From Rhodospirillaceae bacterium (GTDB lineage Bacteria > Pseudomonadota > Alphaproteobacteria > Reyranellales > Reyranellaceae), in NCBI GenBank assembly GCA_009772935.1, contig WOUR01000041.1, positions 1 to 46,439 on the forward strand: a DNA stretch of 46,439 nt. Direction: 5' to 3'. The translations under genes were made by a program, and so were the position numbers. The notes beneath the pieces were generated by a model. That model was not told the DNA's origin. It made no database searches and saw nothing but the letters and a program-made list of their open reading frames with translations. The stretch's first letter is position 1. Each line of letters begins with the position of its first letter. Positions 7,289 through 16,779 of this stretch are shown in pieces.

Positions 7289-8803
7289 TCAGGCCGCGCA
7301 GCGGAGGAAGGCCTCCAGTTCGGAGTACCTCAAGCCCAGTCGATCCACGCCGGTGTCAACTTGGCGGACGCACTCGACTTCGACCTCTTCCATTTCGGGA
7401 ACGAAGTGCAGCATCGGCGCGAGCGCGAGGGCGCCTTGCGCGTTGCGCACTTCGACCATGACCGGCGCGCCGCCTTCATCGTAGACGGGCCGCATCGTGC
7501 CCACCGGATCGTCACGCTCGACGGCCTTGCGAATGCGCACCGGCTTGCCGTCGCGAACCTCGACGACGTTCTCATAGTCCTTGACCTTCCGCGTCTTCGG
7601 GCGGCTTTCCGTCTCGGTGTACCTTTCGTTGGCAAGGACGCGGTCGCGGCACATGAAGCCGTAGGTCCAAGGATCCAGCCCTTCGGCGGCCAGCGCGTCG
7701 CGGACATCCTCGGCGACATAGCCGAAGTGCCAACGCGCGGCGTCGCCTTTCTTCTCGACAGCTTCGGCAAGCTTGTAGCGGCGCGGCCCTATGTCGAGGA
7801 TGCGACGGGCGGCACGCCGTTCGGCGTCGATGGCATCACCGATGAACGCCTTGGCGGCACGGCCAGAGGTGTTGATCGCGCCGGTGCCGGCATAGACGGT
7901 CCCATAACGCAGCGAGCCGCTGCCGAGGTTTTGAGCGTTGTCGGCGCCGGGCAGAACATGCCCCGCCGCCTGGATACGCAGAACCTCGTTCGCGGCCGTG
8001 ACTTCAGCCGTATCCGTATTGTTGCGCAGCAGAAATACATAGTCGCCGACGCCCTGAGCGTTATTGCGTGTAAAGCCGATGGCCGCCTTGCAAACCTCGG
8101 TCTCCCCGAACGCCGTGACATCGAAGCCAATAGCCGCGATGGGCGTTCCGGCATTGTAATTCTGGAGCTTTTGCAGAATCTGCAGCGAATTGTCGGAGCC
8201 GTAAAGGTGCAGTTGCTTCGCGGGGGCGCCAGCACCAAGGCGCAGGCCTGTGCCATTTAGTGTAGCCCGCACCGTCGTCTGATCGTCGTCACGAAAGATG
8301 TGCTCAGCGGACTGATAGTAGTTGCTGGACGCCGCGAGCAGCAGGCTGGGAGCGCCCGCGTTCTCGTAGATGATGGTGAAACCGCCCCCTCTGGAGAGTA
8401 CGGCCGATCCATTGAACTGATAGATAGATGTCGCGTTGACCACGGCGGCGGCGAACGCGCCCGTGACCAATGCATCGCCGTTGTTGTCCATCACGATGCT
8501 TTTCGAACCCGGCGCGACGCAGGTGATGGTCTTGGTGCCAGCTGAAAAGGCGATCTTCGCGCCGGTCGTCGAGATCAGCGGCGTCGCGGCGCGCGTGATC
8601 GTGCCGTCGCCCACGATGGTGCAGAGCGTGACTTCGACTTCGTTCGCTGTCAGGTGCCGGATACAGCCCCAGAACGTATCGCCGGCGACCGCACCCTGGT
8701 CGGCGAATCCGATGCAGCCGGACGGCACGGCGCCGAGCGGAAGTGCGCCCGTCCCCGTCCCGGTCGTGAGCTGTTGAGCGAGATCGAATACCTTGTGCGC
8801 CAT
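7289..8803 (-). CDS. Tail fibre with C-terminal intramolecular chaperone (peptidase S74-like)
   Basis: 504 aa. Residues about 1-320 are Gly/Ala/Thr-rich beta structure (ALPLGAVPSGCIGF, IVMDNNGDALVTGAF, NYNAGTPIAAIGFDV, LGSGSLRYGTVYAGTG). From about residue 325, NTSGRAAKAFIGDAI followed by ILDIGPRRYKL, WHFGYVAEDVRDALAAEG and LDPWTYGFMC matches the S74/ICA chaperone domain. That domain trimerises fibres and then cleaves itself off through a Ser/Lys dyad (Ser in NTSG, Lys in AAKAF). The long region after the ICA core, ending LGLRYSELEAFLRCAA, resembles the coiled-coil C-terminus of this family. Maturation probably releases about the last 170 residues. Confidence 0.82.
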   Translation of the reverse strand: MAHKVFDLAQQLTTGTGTGALPLGAVPSGCIGFADQGAVAGDTFWGCIRHLTANEVEVTLCTIVGDGTITRAATPLISTTGAKIAFSAGTKTITCVAPGSKSIVMDNNGDALVTGAFAAAVVNATSIYQFNGSAVLSRGGGFTIIYENAGAPSLLLAASSNYYQSAEHIFRDDDQTTVRATLNGTGLRLGAGAPAKQLHLYGSDNSLQILQKLQNYNAGTPIAAIGFDVTAFGETEVCKAAIGFTRNNAQGVGDYVFLLRNNTDTAEVTAANEVLRIQAAGHVLPGADNAQNLGSGSLRYGTVYAGTGAINTSGRAAKAFIGDAIDAERRAARRILDIGPRRYKLAEAVEKKGDAARWHFGYVAEDVRDALAAEGLDPWTYGFMCRDRVLANERYTETESRPKTRKVKDYENVVEVRDGKPVRIRKAVERDDPVGTMRPVYDEGGAPVMVEVRNAQGALALAPMLHFVPEMEEVEVECVRQVDTGVDRLGLRYSELEAFLRCAA

Positions 8804-8804
8804 T

Positions 8805-10577
8805 TCACCCCCACCAATCGAAGATCACTTCATCGGCGCCCTGCGCATCGATGCCGATGGCCAGCAGCGGCAGCGCCGCGCCAGCGGCCAGCCGGTCGAA
8901 GCCGGTCAGGGTCGCCACCGAGCCCAGCAGGTCGGCATAGGGATCGACCTTCATCGGCCACTGCCAGCGCTTGCGCGGCACATCGAGGATGCCCTGCTGC
9001 CGCGCCGCCTCGAGCGCGGCGTCGGCCTCGTTCCAGAAACCCGAGTTGGCGACGAACGCCGTTCGGGCGGTCGGCCAGAGCGTCGCCACCGCCGGCGAGG
9101 CGGCCGTGGCCCATCGCGACTCCTGCGACAGGATCTCGGCCGTGGCATCGTCTACGGACGGCGCCAGCTCATCGCGGTCTTGCGGCGTGTTGTTGGTCCG
9201 CCAGCTCATCGCGGTGCCGGCGCGCGGGGCGCCGATCGCCACCACCCGCGGCTCGCCCATCCCCTCTTCCCGGTACGCGATCGAGAGCGACGATCCGATT
9301 GATGGCGATTCGACGAAGCCCACCGTGAGCAGCCCGTCGGGCCGGATGCGCCACCAGCCCAGGATGCCCGCCATCACCAGGTCGAGGGCATCGGCCTTGG
9401 AGATTTCCTCGCCGAAGTACCAGCCAACCGGCGCGGCGTGCCGGATCTCCAGCCGGTTGAAGCCGGTCATGTCGATGTCGGCGGTGTCGTCGAGCCGGTT
9501 GACGCCACGGGCCGTGGCGATGCGGCGCGCGATCGCGGCGCGGGTGGTGGGACCGGGATGGCCATAGGCGATATCGGCATCGCCGATGACATCGACCCGG
9601 ATGCCGTACTGCAAGGTGATGTTCGGCCGGGCCAATGAATGCGCGAGGCAGGTCCCGACGTGGCCCGACGGGATCGACGCTGCGGCCAGCGCCTCATAGG
9701 TCGGATAGTCGGCATGGACCGGCAGCACGACGCCGCCGTGCTTGAAGGCCAGCAGCGACTGCGACGAGCCGAGGCTCCACTGGAAGACCTGGTCGGCGGC
9801 GCTGAGCAGCACCGGCTCGGCGTTGAAGCACCAGCCCAGCGCCCAGGGCTTCCAGCGGCCGGCCTGGCCGGCATCGCCCTCGAGTCCGCCGGTGCCCTTG
9901 TAGTGCTCGCCGTGCAGCGGGCCCTGCAGCTGCCAGCCGAGATCGCGCAGCGCGAAGCGCTTGGCATCCAGCGCCGGCACCAGGCCCGAGGTGGTGAAGC
10001 GCGCCACGGTCTCCCAGGTCGAGAAGTTCGTGCCGCGCCGTCCCCGCTTCAGGCTGAGCCGCGCGCCGTCCCACACATAGTCGAGCAGCCAGTCCAGTTC
10101 GCCAGACGGGTCGAGGATCTCGATCTCGCCCACCGTGGGCCGGCTGCGGGTCAGCGGGTCGACGCCGTCGAACAGTGACGAGGCGAAGTTCGGCGAGGCC
10201 GGCAGGCCGCCATGGACGTAGATCGCCGCCGGCGTGTCGTCGTTGCTGGTCGAACGGCCCACCGTCGCGGCCGGGTAGATGACAACCTTGCCACCCTTCC
10301 AGCCCCACTCGCCGCCCTCGGGATGAGACAGATCGCCCAATGGGGCGAACAGCCCGAGTGTGGGCCCGCTCTCCGGATCGACAGGCTCTGCAACGAGCAG
10401 CAGGTCGCGGTCGCGGTAGGCGCCGAAATCCAGCGGGGCAACGCCATAGGCCAGCGGCCAGGGTTGGCCCGGCCCGCCGAACTGGCCAAGCGGCGGGAAG
10501 AAGTCGGCGTATGTTGTGCGCGAGTCCAGCTGCTCCGGCGGATAGTCGTACTGAAACCGATAAGGGATGTCTGACAT
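8805..10577 (-). CDS. Large tail protein (hub or tip component)
   Basis: 590 aa from ATG 10577; the upstream 17 codons of the open frame overlap the tail-spike gene and are not used. The N-terminus (MSDIPYRFQYDYPPEQLDSR, FFPPLGQFGGPGQPWPLAYG) is rich in aromatic residues and proline. The middle (LDYVWDGARLSLKRGRRG, GPLHGEHYKGTGGLEGDAGQ, KPWALGWCFNAEPVLL) and C-terminus look like a multidomain beta-rich structural protein. In comparable alphaproteobacterial siphophages, proteins of this size with such segments occupy the tail tip. No catalytic motif is visible. Confidence 0.65.
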   Translation of the reverse strand: MSDIPYRFQYDYPPEQLDSRTTYADFFPPLGQFGGPGQPWPLAYGVAPLDFGAYRDRDLLLVAEPVDPESGPTLGLFAPLGDLSHPEGGEWGWKGGKVVIYPAATVGRSTSNDDTPAAIYVHGGLPASPNFASSLFDGVDPLTRSRPTVGEIEILDPSGELDWLLDYVWDGARLSLKRGRRGTNFSTWETVARFTTSGLVPALDAKRFALRDLGWQLQGPLHGEHYKGTGGLEGDAGQAGRWKPWALGWCFNAEPVLLSAADQVFQWSLGSSQSLLAFKHGGVVLPVHADYPTYEALAAASIPSGHVGTCLAHSLARPNITLQYGIRVDVIGDADIAYGHPGPTTRAAIARRIATARGVNRLDDTADIDMTGFNRLEIRHAAPVGWYFGEEISKADALDLVMAGILGWWRIRPDGLLTVGFVESPSIGSSLSIAYREEGMGEPRVVAIGAPRAGTAMSWRTNNTPQDRDELAPSVDDATAEILSQESRWATAASPAVATLWPTARTAFVANSGFWNEADAALEAARQQGILDVPRKRWQWPMKVDPYADLLGSVATLTGFDRLAAGAALPLLAIGIDAQGADEVIFDWWG

Positions 10578-10579
10578 GA

Positions 10580-12235
10580 TCAGATCAGAGGAGAGACGAA
10601 GGCGGTGGGCGCGCCGCCGTGCGTCCACTTCAGCGCAGCGCCGGGCGGAACGAGGATCGCGCCCGAAGTCGCGTAGGTGTTGGCGAATACGGACCCGGCA
10701 TTCGGACCCTTGTATTCGATCGTGCTGACCACGCCGCCCGACGTGATGACCTGCTGCACCTGGCCGGTCTTGTTGATCCAGGTGAAGGGAGAGGCGCCGA
10801 CGCCGATCAGCTGCGGGCCGTCGCCGTAGTAGCCGCGGATGTGGACCATGTAGTAGCCCGCCGGATCGACGCCCTTGCCGGTCGAAGCATAGAGGTTGGT
10901 TGCCGGCGAACCGTTGTTCGGATTCTCGATCAGCAAGTAGCCACTACTGCCCGCGCCGGTGTTGCTGACGAGATAGCCGCCGCCATAGACCGCGTACTGG
11001 CCGCCGAAGAAGCTGTTCGGCCCGGTCGCGACATCCTGCTTGATGGCGTCGTCGACCATCTCGATCGTAGGATTGCGCCAGATGTTGCCGTAAGGAGCGC
11101 CGCCCGTGATGTGGACGCCAGTCCCCGCCGGCCCGAACGCGCCCGAGAAATCGCAGAAGGCTGAATGACGGAGCTGCTGGGCGATGCCCCAGCCCTTGTA
11201 GGCGGTGAAGGTGCCACCCGAAACGTAGGCGTTGCTATAGGCAACATCGAGGTCGACATGCGTGCCGTCGACCACGGCAAGGATGGTCTGCGTGCCGTTC
11301 GCCTCGGTCGTGCCGACGATGCCTGCCACCGTGACCACCATGTTGCCGACCAGCGTCGTGGTGTCGTCCAGCGTCAGCCGCACCTTGCCCGAGCCATTGT
11401 TGGCCGCACCCGACACCGTCCGAGTCAGGATCTCGGTGCCGCAGGCTTCGACGATATTGTCGAAAATGCACCGGACGGTGTTGTTATGGCGGACGCCCAC
11501 GGCCGTTGGGCTCTTGGCCGTGTTTGAGTTCGCCATCCAGACATTCGCGACCATCGCGCTGTTGATCGCGTCCGAGGCGTCGTCGGTTCCCCACTGAACC
11601 GCGATGCCGCTGCCACCGATGTTGCCGCTGATGGAGAAGCTGGCGATGTACCAGTAGTTCGCCTCAGCAGGAGCCGACGGCGAGCCGCCGCCGGCATAGA
11701 ACAGCCATTGCGGCGATGTCGGCACGTTCCGGACATCGAAGATCGTGTTGTACATGCCGGCACCGGTCATCCGCGTGCCCTGCTGAACCAGGCCGAGATC
11801 GATGAAGACGGCGGTGTCGCAACGGTAGCGGCCGGCTTCGGCGTGGCCTTCCACGCGCGCGGTCGCGAATGCGGTGTACCAGTCGCGGACCTTCTGGGCG
11901 CAGTCGATGATACCGACCTTGTCCGGCCCCCACCACGACAGGCGATAGACCCCGTCAGTGATGACCCTCTTCCAGCGCCGCCCGCGACTGTCGAGGAGCA
12001 CGAGAGCATCATCGCCAGGCGTGGTCGTATCGCTTTCGTCGAACGCGAACTGTCCCCCGCGCCCATCTTCCAGAACAAAGCCGCAAGCGCAGTTGATGAC
12101 AGCAGGCGCATTCAACGGCGCAGCCTTCAGCTGGGCGAACGTCGTGACCTGCGCGGCATCGAGGGTGGCGAAGTTCGCGTTGAGCTCGTTGATAAACTGG
12201 GGCGTGACTGTGTCGACGCGGGAGATCGCCGTCAT
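10580..12235 (-). CDS. Tail spike with right-handed beta-helix (pectate-lyase-like fold)
   Basis: 551 aa. The N-terminus (VTPQFINELNANFATLDAAQ, FAQLKAAPLNAPAVINCACG) links to the virion. It is followed by a beta-helix-type region with GMYNTIFDVRNVPTS, IASFSISGNIGG, IWRNPTIEMVDDAIKQDVAT and YLVSNTGAGSSGYLLIEN. Around residues 265-340 an insert (VSGAANNGSGKVRLTLDD to NAYVSGGTFTAY) resembles the GTTEANGT-type Ig-like module common in phage tail proteins. It probably binds, and possibly depolymerises, a surface polysaccharide, but no active site can be assigned by eye. Confidence 0.75.
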   Translation of the reverse strand: MTAISRVDTVTPQFINELNANFATLDAAQVTTFAQLKAAPLNAPAVINCACGFVLEDGRGGQFAFDESDTTTPGDDALVLLDSRGRRWKRVITDGVYRLSWWGPDKVGIIDCAQKVRDWYTAFATARVEGHAEAGRYRCDTAVFIDLGLVQQGTRMTGAGMYNTIFDVRNVPTSPQWLFYAGGGSPSAPAEANYWYIASFSISGNIGGSGIAVQWGTDDASDAINSAMVANVWMANSNTAKSPTAVGVRHNNTVRCIFDNIVEACGTEILTRTVSGAANNGSGKVRLTLDDTTTLVGNMVVTVAGIVGTTEANGTQTILAVVDGTHVDLDVAYSNAYVSGGTFTAYKGWGIAQQLRHSAFCDFSGAFGPAGTGVHITGGAPYGNIWRNPTIEMVDDAIKQDVATGPNSFFGGQYAVYGGGYLVSNTGAGSSGYLLIENPNNGSPATNLYASTGKGVDPAGYYMVHIRGYYGDGPQLIGVGASPFTWINKTGQVQQVITSGGVVSTIEYKGPNAGSVFANTYATSGAILVPPGAALKWTHGGAPTAFVSPLI

Positions 12236-12271
12236 GGAACACCTCCCTTGGCATAGTCGACCGGCGCCATG

Positions 12272-15200
12272 TCAGGCGGCCTGTGTCGTCACGTGGCGCG
12301 ACAGCACGGCGCGCAGCTTCGCCGATTCGGCGCGCTCGGCCTGCAGCTCGGAAACCAGATTGTTGATGGTGGCCATGAGCTGCTGCATTTGCGCGCCGTT
12401 CGGATTGGAGGCCGAATTCGCCGCGTCGCCGGACGGCGCCACCGGGCCGACGACCGAGGCCTGCACGGTCTGCAGCGCCTCAACGATCTGGTTCCGGATC
12501 GCATTGTATTCGGGCGAGCCGGCATAGAAGCCCCGGGCATACTCGGCATAGGCCGTGCTCTCGGCGCCGAACCGGCCGATCGCCGCGGCGTCGCCGGCGG
12601 CGGCCTGGGCATAGGTCGCCTGGTAGGACGCCTGCAGCCCGGCCATCGTGCCGGACGGATCGAGGTTGGCGAGATTGCCGCCCGGCGTCAGCCGCGCGAT
12701 CGCATCCTCGAGCAGCGCGATCGAGCCGCCGTAGAGCTGCTCCTTCAGCGCGGCTTCCTTGCGCAGCAGCGCCTCGTTGATCCGCGCCGCGTCGACCACG
12801 ACGTCGGTGTGCTGGCTGATGTAGTCGATGTTGGCGAGGATCGACTTCTTCTCGTCCTCCCAGGCGCGCAGGCCGGCGGCGATGGGATCGATCAGGCTGT
12901 CGACATAGTCCTGCCCCAGCCGTTCGGTGGCCTTCTTCTGCTCGGCCTCGACCGGCGCCAGCGACAGGCCCAGCTTCTTCGCCGTGTCGGTCATGTCGCC
13001 GAACTGCTTCTCCAGCTCGCGGAACTGCGTCCGGACGGTGAGCGCGCCCTTGCCGAGGCGCTCGTAGACCTCGTCGACGAAGACGATGCTCTCGGCGGTC
13101 TCCTTGATGCCCATCGAGGCGGCGCTCATGGCCTTCAGCGCGCCGGTCATCGTCGTCGAGATCTCGCCCACGGCGCCGCCGAGGATCGACCGGATCGCGA
13201 CCTGCGCCGCACCGGTGTCCATCATGTCGCCCATGTTCATCCGCCAGGCTTCGCGATTGCCATTGGGATCGACGAGGTGGGTGGCGTTCGAGGTGTAGGA
13301 CCAGTCCTTGCCCTGGGCGGTCCAGCTCGAGGCATCGAGGCCCCAGACCTTGCCGGCATCCTTCACGCCACCGAGAAGGCTGAACACTGAATCGATGCCG
13401 CCGGTGAGGCCGCGCAGCTGGCTTTCCGACTGGCTGGAGTTGGCGCCGGGCCCGTAGGCGCCGCCCGTCGTGTACCAGCTGCCATTGCCGTAGCGGAGGT
13501 TGGCGTTCGTGCTGCTGTGGGTGCGGGTGTTGGACTCGCCGAAGAGGCTCGGCACGATGCTCGACAGGATGCTGATGATCGGGCCGGCGATCTGGCCCAC
13601 CCCGGGGATCAGGGAGACCGCGGCGCCGATCATGCTGCCGATGCCGCCGATGGTCTTGCCGGTGTTGCCGTTCGCGGAGAACAGTTGATAGGCGCCCATT
13701 CCGAAGCCGCCAAGCGCACCCAACCCCTGCCCGATGCTGATGCCACCCAGTCCGCCGATGCCGGACTGCGCAGCGCTGGCGCCGGTCTGGCCGCTCGCCA
13801 GTAAATCGCCGACGCTTGCAAAGCCGCCGGACGGTGTCGCAGACGGGAACAGCGACGCGATGGGGCGGCTGAAGAACCCGCTGCTGCCGCCGAAGAGATT
13901 GCCGAGGCCGCCGCCGCCCATGCTCGACAAGCCGCCGCTGCCACCGCCGCCCGAAGATCCGCCATAGCCGAGCGCCGATGCCGTTCCGGGCGAGACGAGC
14001 CCGATCGAGCCCAACGCCTCGACGCCCATGCCGATCACGGGCCGGATCGTCGACAGCGCGAGCAATTCGGCGGCGGCCCGACGCGCGGTCTTGATGAAGA
14101 GCTGCCCGAACTCCTCCATCGAGAACTTGCCGTTCTGCAGGATGTTTTCCCACATGTCGGCAGCGGAAGCCTGAATCGACTGCAAGCCCGACTTCAGCGG
14201 CTCCAGCCACATTTCGCTCGCGCGCTTCAGTTCCTCGCCTTGCGCCTTCAGCAGCTCGCCGACCTCGACTGCCTTGAAGCGTCGATCGATCTCCTCCTGT
14301 GAGAGCTTGCCGCCGGCCTTCTCGACGTCCTGGCGGACCTTGATCATCGCAATTTCCTGCGCGATCAGCTCCGGCGCCTGGCCCATCATCCGGTTCTGGA
14401 CCTCAAGGACCTCGTTCTGCTTTTCGAGTTCGGTCGTGGCGACGTTGAACGCCTCAGCTGCCTTGCCCTGCGAGATACTCAACAGGAGCTTGCGCAGCTC
14501 CTCCAGCTTCTCGTTCCCGCGGCCGACCGTGACGCCGAAGATGTCGAGGATCTTTTGCTGCGCTTCCAACGTGACCTTCTGCTCTTCGAAGGCCACGTCA
14601 CCGGCGCGCGCCGCGGCCGTCATCTGGTCTTGAGCGCGAGCTGTGAGCTCAAGCTGATCCTTCAGCTTCTCGTACTTCTTCTGGGCGTCCTCGGCGCCCT
14701 TGTTCGGCGGCGGCCCACCTCCCCCGCCTGTCGGACCGCCAAGCGGGGGCGGGTCGGGGCGGTTGAAGGCGCGGCGTACCGAATCGCCAACGGCACCCGT
14801 AGGATCGCTGCCGTACACCCGCCGGAGCATTGCTTCACGATCGCGGAGATAGTTGTCCGCCGATCCTTCGTATGGGTTTTCGAGCCGGTCGAATTTCACC
14901 GAGCCAATCGTCGGGATCGGCTTGAACGGGTTGACCTTGTTGGCCTTCTCGATCAGGACGTCGATGCGCTTGGCGGCTCCATTGACCATGTCCTCGACGG
15001 CACCGATGACGGCATTCGCAGCCGATATGGCGACGTCGCCGAGCGCTGTCGGCAACCGGGACCAGGCCAGCTTGATGTCCTCGTAGGCCGCGACGAAGCT
15101 GTTGATCACGAAGTTCGCAGCCGTCTTCGCGACACCGACGACGTCGACCCCGATCGCTTTCTGGATCTCGTCACGGAAGTAATAGGCCGCGGCAACGGCG

Positions 15201-16288
15201 CCCGTGATGGCGACCGCCAGTGCCCCGATGGGATTGGCCATCATGGCAGCCGTGATGCCGCGCACCGCCGCGATGCCGGCGGCGCCCAAGACCCCGAAGC
15301 CGGTCGCCATGGCCGAGAGCGCGGCCGGGGCGAACGCCACGGCAAGCGCGGTGCCGGCGATAACTGTCCCTTCCGCGATGCCTCCGATGCTGGCGGCGAA
15401 CTTGTCAGCTGCTCCCCTTGCAAGATCGAGCATGCTGGCGACGCCCGTGATGGCCTTTGCTAGACCGGAACTGGCACCGGTCGCCCTGTCGACACTCCCG
15501 ACGAGCCTGATCCAGCTGTTTCCGAGCGTCGTCGTCGCGCCGGCGATGGTCATGTTCATGCCGGCGGCCTGCTGCTCCGTCTGCTTGAAGCCCTTCAACA
15601 ATCCGTCGAAGAACACTGCCGAGGTGACCTTGCCGTCGGCGACGGCCGTGCGCAGCTTGGAAACGCTGCCGTTCATGCCGTCGATCCCACGGGCAGCGGC
15701 CTGGGCAATCGGAAATGCGCCTTCGAGGACGCTGTTAAATTCTTCGGCACGAACGATGCCGCCACCCAAGGCCTGCGACAGCTGCAGCAGCGCGCCCGAC
15801 GACGCCTCGGCCGAGCCGCCCTGCACCTTCAAGCCAGCGGTGACGCCATCCACGAACTGCAGCAGCTTTTCTTGGGTGGCGCCGAGGTCTCCGGCCGCCA
15901 TGGCGCCGCGGCTGTAGAGCTGCGTCACGGCGCTGATCTGCGCACCGTTTCGGTTCGCCGCCGCAAAGAGCCGATCCTGCACCTTCGTCAGGTCGTCACC
16001 AGCTAGGCCGGCGACGCGAAGCTGGTTGGTCAGGCCGGTGTACGCGTCGGCCGCTTGAACGATCGCCCGGATGCCGAGAGCGGCGCCGGCAACGGCAGCG
16101 AGAGACCGGATTTGGCCGCCGACAGCGCCGAGTGCCCGCTCCATGCGCGACAGCGAGGCGTTGGTCGCTTCGGCCTCGGTCTTGACCTCGCGAAGACCGC
16201 GTCGGACCTCAGCGCTGCCAGACTTCGCGCCGCGGGCATCAACCACGATCCTGATGGTCTCGGTCGATTCGGAGGTGCTGTCAGCCAT
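12272..16288 (-). CDS. Tail tape measure protein
   Basis: 1338 aa, the longest phage gene, directly after the frameshifted chaperone pair as expected. The N-terminus (IRIVVDARGAKSGSAEVRRG) runs into the TIGR02675-type tape-measure domain (GLTNQLRVAGLAGDDLTKVQ, LYSRGAMAAGDLGATQEKLL, ALGGGIVRAEEFNSVLEGAF). Hydrophobic stretches around residues 300-370 and Gly-rich segments around 770-900 follow. A long alpha-helical coiled-coil region lies between. At roughly 1.5 angstrom per residue it suggests a tail near 200 nm. The last helix ends LRAVLSRHVTTQAA. Confidence 0.93.
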   Translation of the reverse strand: MADSTSESTETIRIVVDARGAKSGSAEVRRGLREVKTEAEATNASLSRMERALGAVGGQIRSLAAVAGAALGIRAIVQAADAYTGLTNQLRVAGLAGDDLTKVQDRLFAAANRNGAQISAVTQLYSRGAMAAGDLGATQEKLLQFVDGVTAGLKVQGGSAEASSGALLQLSQALGGGIVRAEEFNSVLEGAFPIAQAAARGIDGMNGSVSKLRTAVADGKVTSAVFFDGLLKGFKQTEQQAAGMNMTIAGATTTLGNSWIRLVGSVDRATGASSGLAKAITGVASMLDLARGAADKFAASIGGIAEGTVIAGTALAVAFAPAALSAMATGFGVLGAAGIAAVRGITAAMMANPIGALAVAITGAVAAAYYFRDEIQKAIGVDVVGVAKTAANFVINSFVAAYEDIKLAWSRLPTALGDVAISAANAVIGAVEDMVNGAAKRIDVLIEKANKVNPFKPIPTIGSVKFDRLENPYEGSADNYLRDREAMLRRVYGSDPTGAVGDSVRRAFNRPDPPPLGGPTGGGGGPPPNKGAEDAQKKYEKLKDQLELTARAQDQMTAAARAGDVAFEEQKVTLEAQQKILDIFGVTVGRGNEKLEELRKLLLSISQGKAAEAFNVATTELEKQNEVLEVQNRMMGQAPELIAQEIAMIKVRQDVEKAGGKLSQEEIDRRFKAVEVGELLKAQGEELKRASEMWLEPLKSGLQSIQASAADMWENILQNGKFSMEEFGQLFIKTARRAAAELLALSTIRPVIGMGVEALGSIGLVSPGTASALGYGGSSGGGGSGGLSSMGGGGLGNLFGGSSGFFSRPIASLFPSATPSGGFASVGDLLASGQTGASAAQSGIGGLGGISIGQGLGALGGFGMGAYQLFSANGNTGKTIGGIGSMIGAAVSLIPGVGQIAGPIISILSSIVPSLFGESNTRTHSSTNANLRYGNGSWYTTGGAYGPGANSSQSESQLRGLTGGIDSVFSLLGGVKDAGKVWGLDASSWTAQGKDWSYTSNATHLVDPNGNREAWRMNMGDMMDTGAAQVAIRSILGGAVGEISTTMTGALKAMSAASMGIKETAESIVFVDEVYERLGKGALTVRTQFRELEKQFGDMTDTAKKLGLSLAPVEAEQKKATERLGQDYVDSLIDPIAAGLRAWEDEKKSILANIDYISQHTDVVVDAARINEALLRKEAALKEQLYGGSIALLEDAIARLTPGGNLANLDPSGTMAGLQASYQATYAQAAAGDAAAIGRFGAESTAYAEYARGFYAGSPEYNAIRNQIVEALQTVQASVVGPVAPSGDAANSASNPNGAQMQQLMATINNLVSELQAERAESAKLRAVLSRHVTTQAA

Positions 16289-16383
16289 CTACACCTCCCT
16301 TGCGCGCGGATGAGGTTGCACCGCCCCAAATGGGCGGAGATGCAGCTACGGATTGGTGTGGGAGCTGGGCAGGAGCAGTGGAC
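16289..16383. other. 95-bp gap between gpGT stop and tape measure start
   Basis: No gene with a usual start codon is found here. One leftward frame is open through the interval (PHQSVAASPPIWGGATSSAR) and ends in the tape measure start as ATGGCTGA. It has no ATG, GTG or TTG, so it is left unannotated. Confidence 0.4.
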
Positions 16384-16779
16384 TCACCGCTTCGAACTCC
16401 GCTTCAGGTCCGCCATCATCTTGGTGGCTTCATCGAGGATCTGCTTCAGCCGCACCTCGAGAAAGATGCCGTCGGCCTCGGCCAGGATCTCGATGAAGAA
16501 CTCCAGTGCCTCGCCCTCGAAGCCGAGCCGCTCGCCCTCCCCGCGGATCACGGACAGCGGGATCGGATCTGGCTCCTTGATCGACGGCCCCATGCCACCG
16601 CCGACCACGGTCTTGGTCCTGTCTCGGCTGAGCCGCTGAAAGGCGGCGTGATACTCTTCGGCTTCTTCGCTGATGATCGGCCGGGATGCCAGGTGATCGA
16701 CGAAGCCCTGGTCACCGGCCAGGGCAAATTCACGGTCGCTCGCGAAGTTGGCGCCGTGTTGGACATCCCAGCGAACTAG
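16384..16779 (-). CDS. gpT-like extension, read after -1 frameshift from gpG
   Basis: This frame has no start codon of its own near its true 5' end: coding-quality sequence (LVRWDVQHGANFASDREFAL, GFVDHLASRPIISEEAEEYH) extends upstream of the first ATG (16608) to the slippery site at 16779-16785. It is therefore expressed as a fusion with gpG. The fusion protein would have 144 zero-frame residues plus 131 from this frame, 275 aa in all. Such gpGT proteins are tail assembly chaperones that bind the tape measure and recruit tube subunits, then are discarded. The C-terminus (EFFIEILAEADGIFLEVRLK) is helical and ends LKRSSKR. Confidence 0.82.
   Translation of the reverse strand, partial: LVRWDVQHGANFASDREFALAGDQGFVDHLASRPIISEEAEEYHAAFQRLSRDRTKTVVGGGMGPSIKEPDPIPLSVIRGEGERLGFEGEALEFFIEILAEADGIFLEVRLKQILDEATKMMADLKRSSKR

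Noticed and set aside
4426..8260. Two very long rightward frames (656 and 645 codons)
   Set aside because: Both are shadows of tail genes in a high-GC genome; no motif, no start signal, Arg/Gly-rich.
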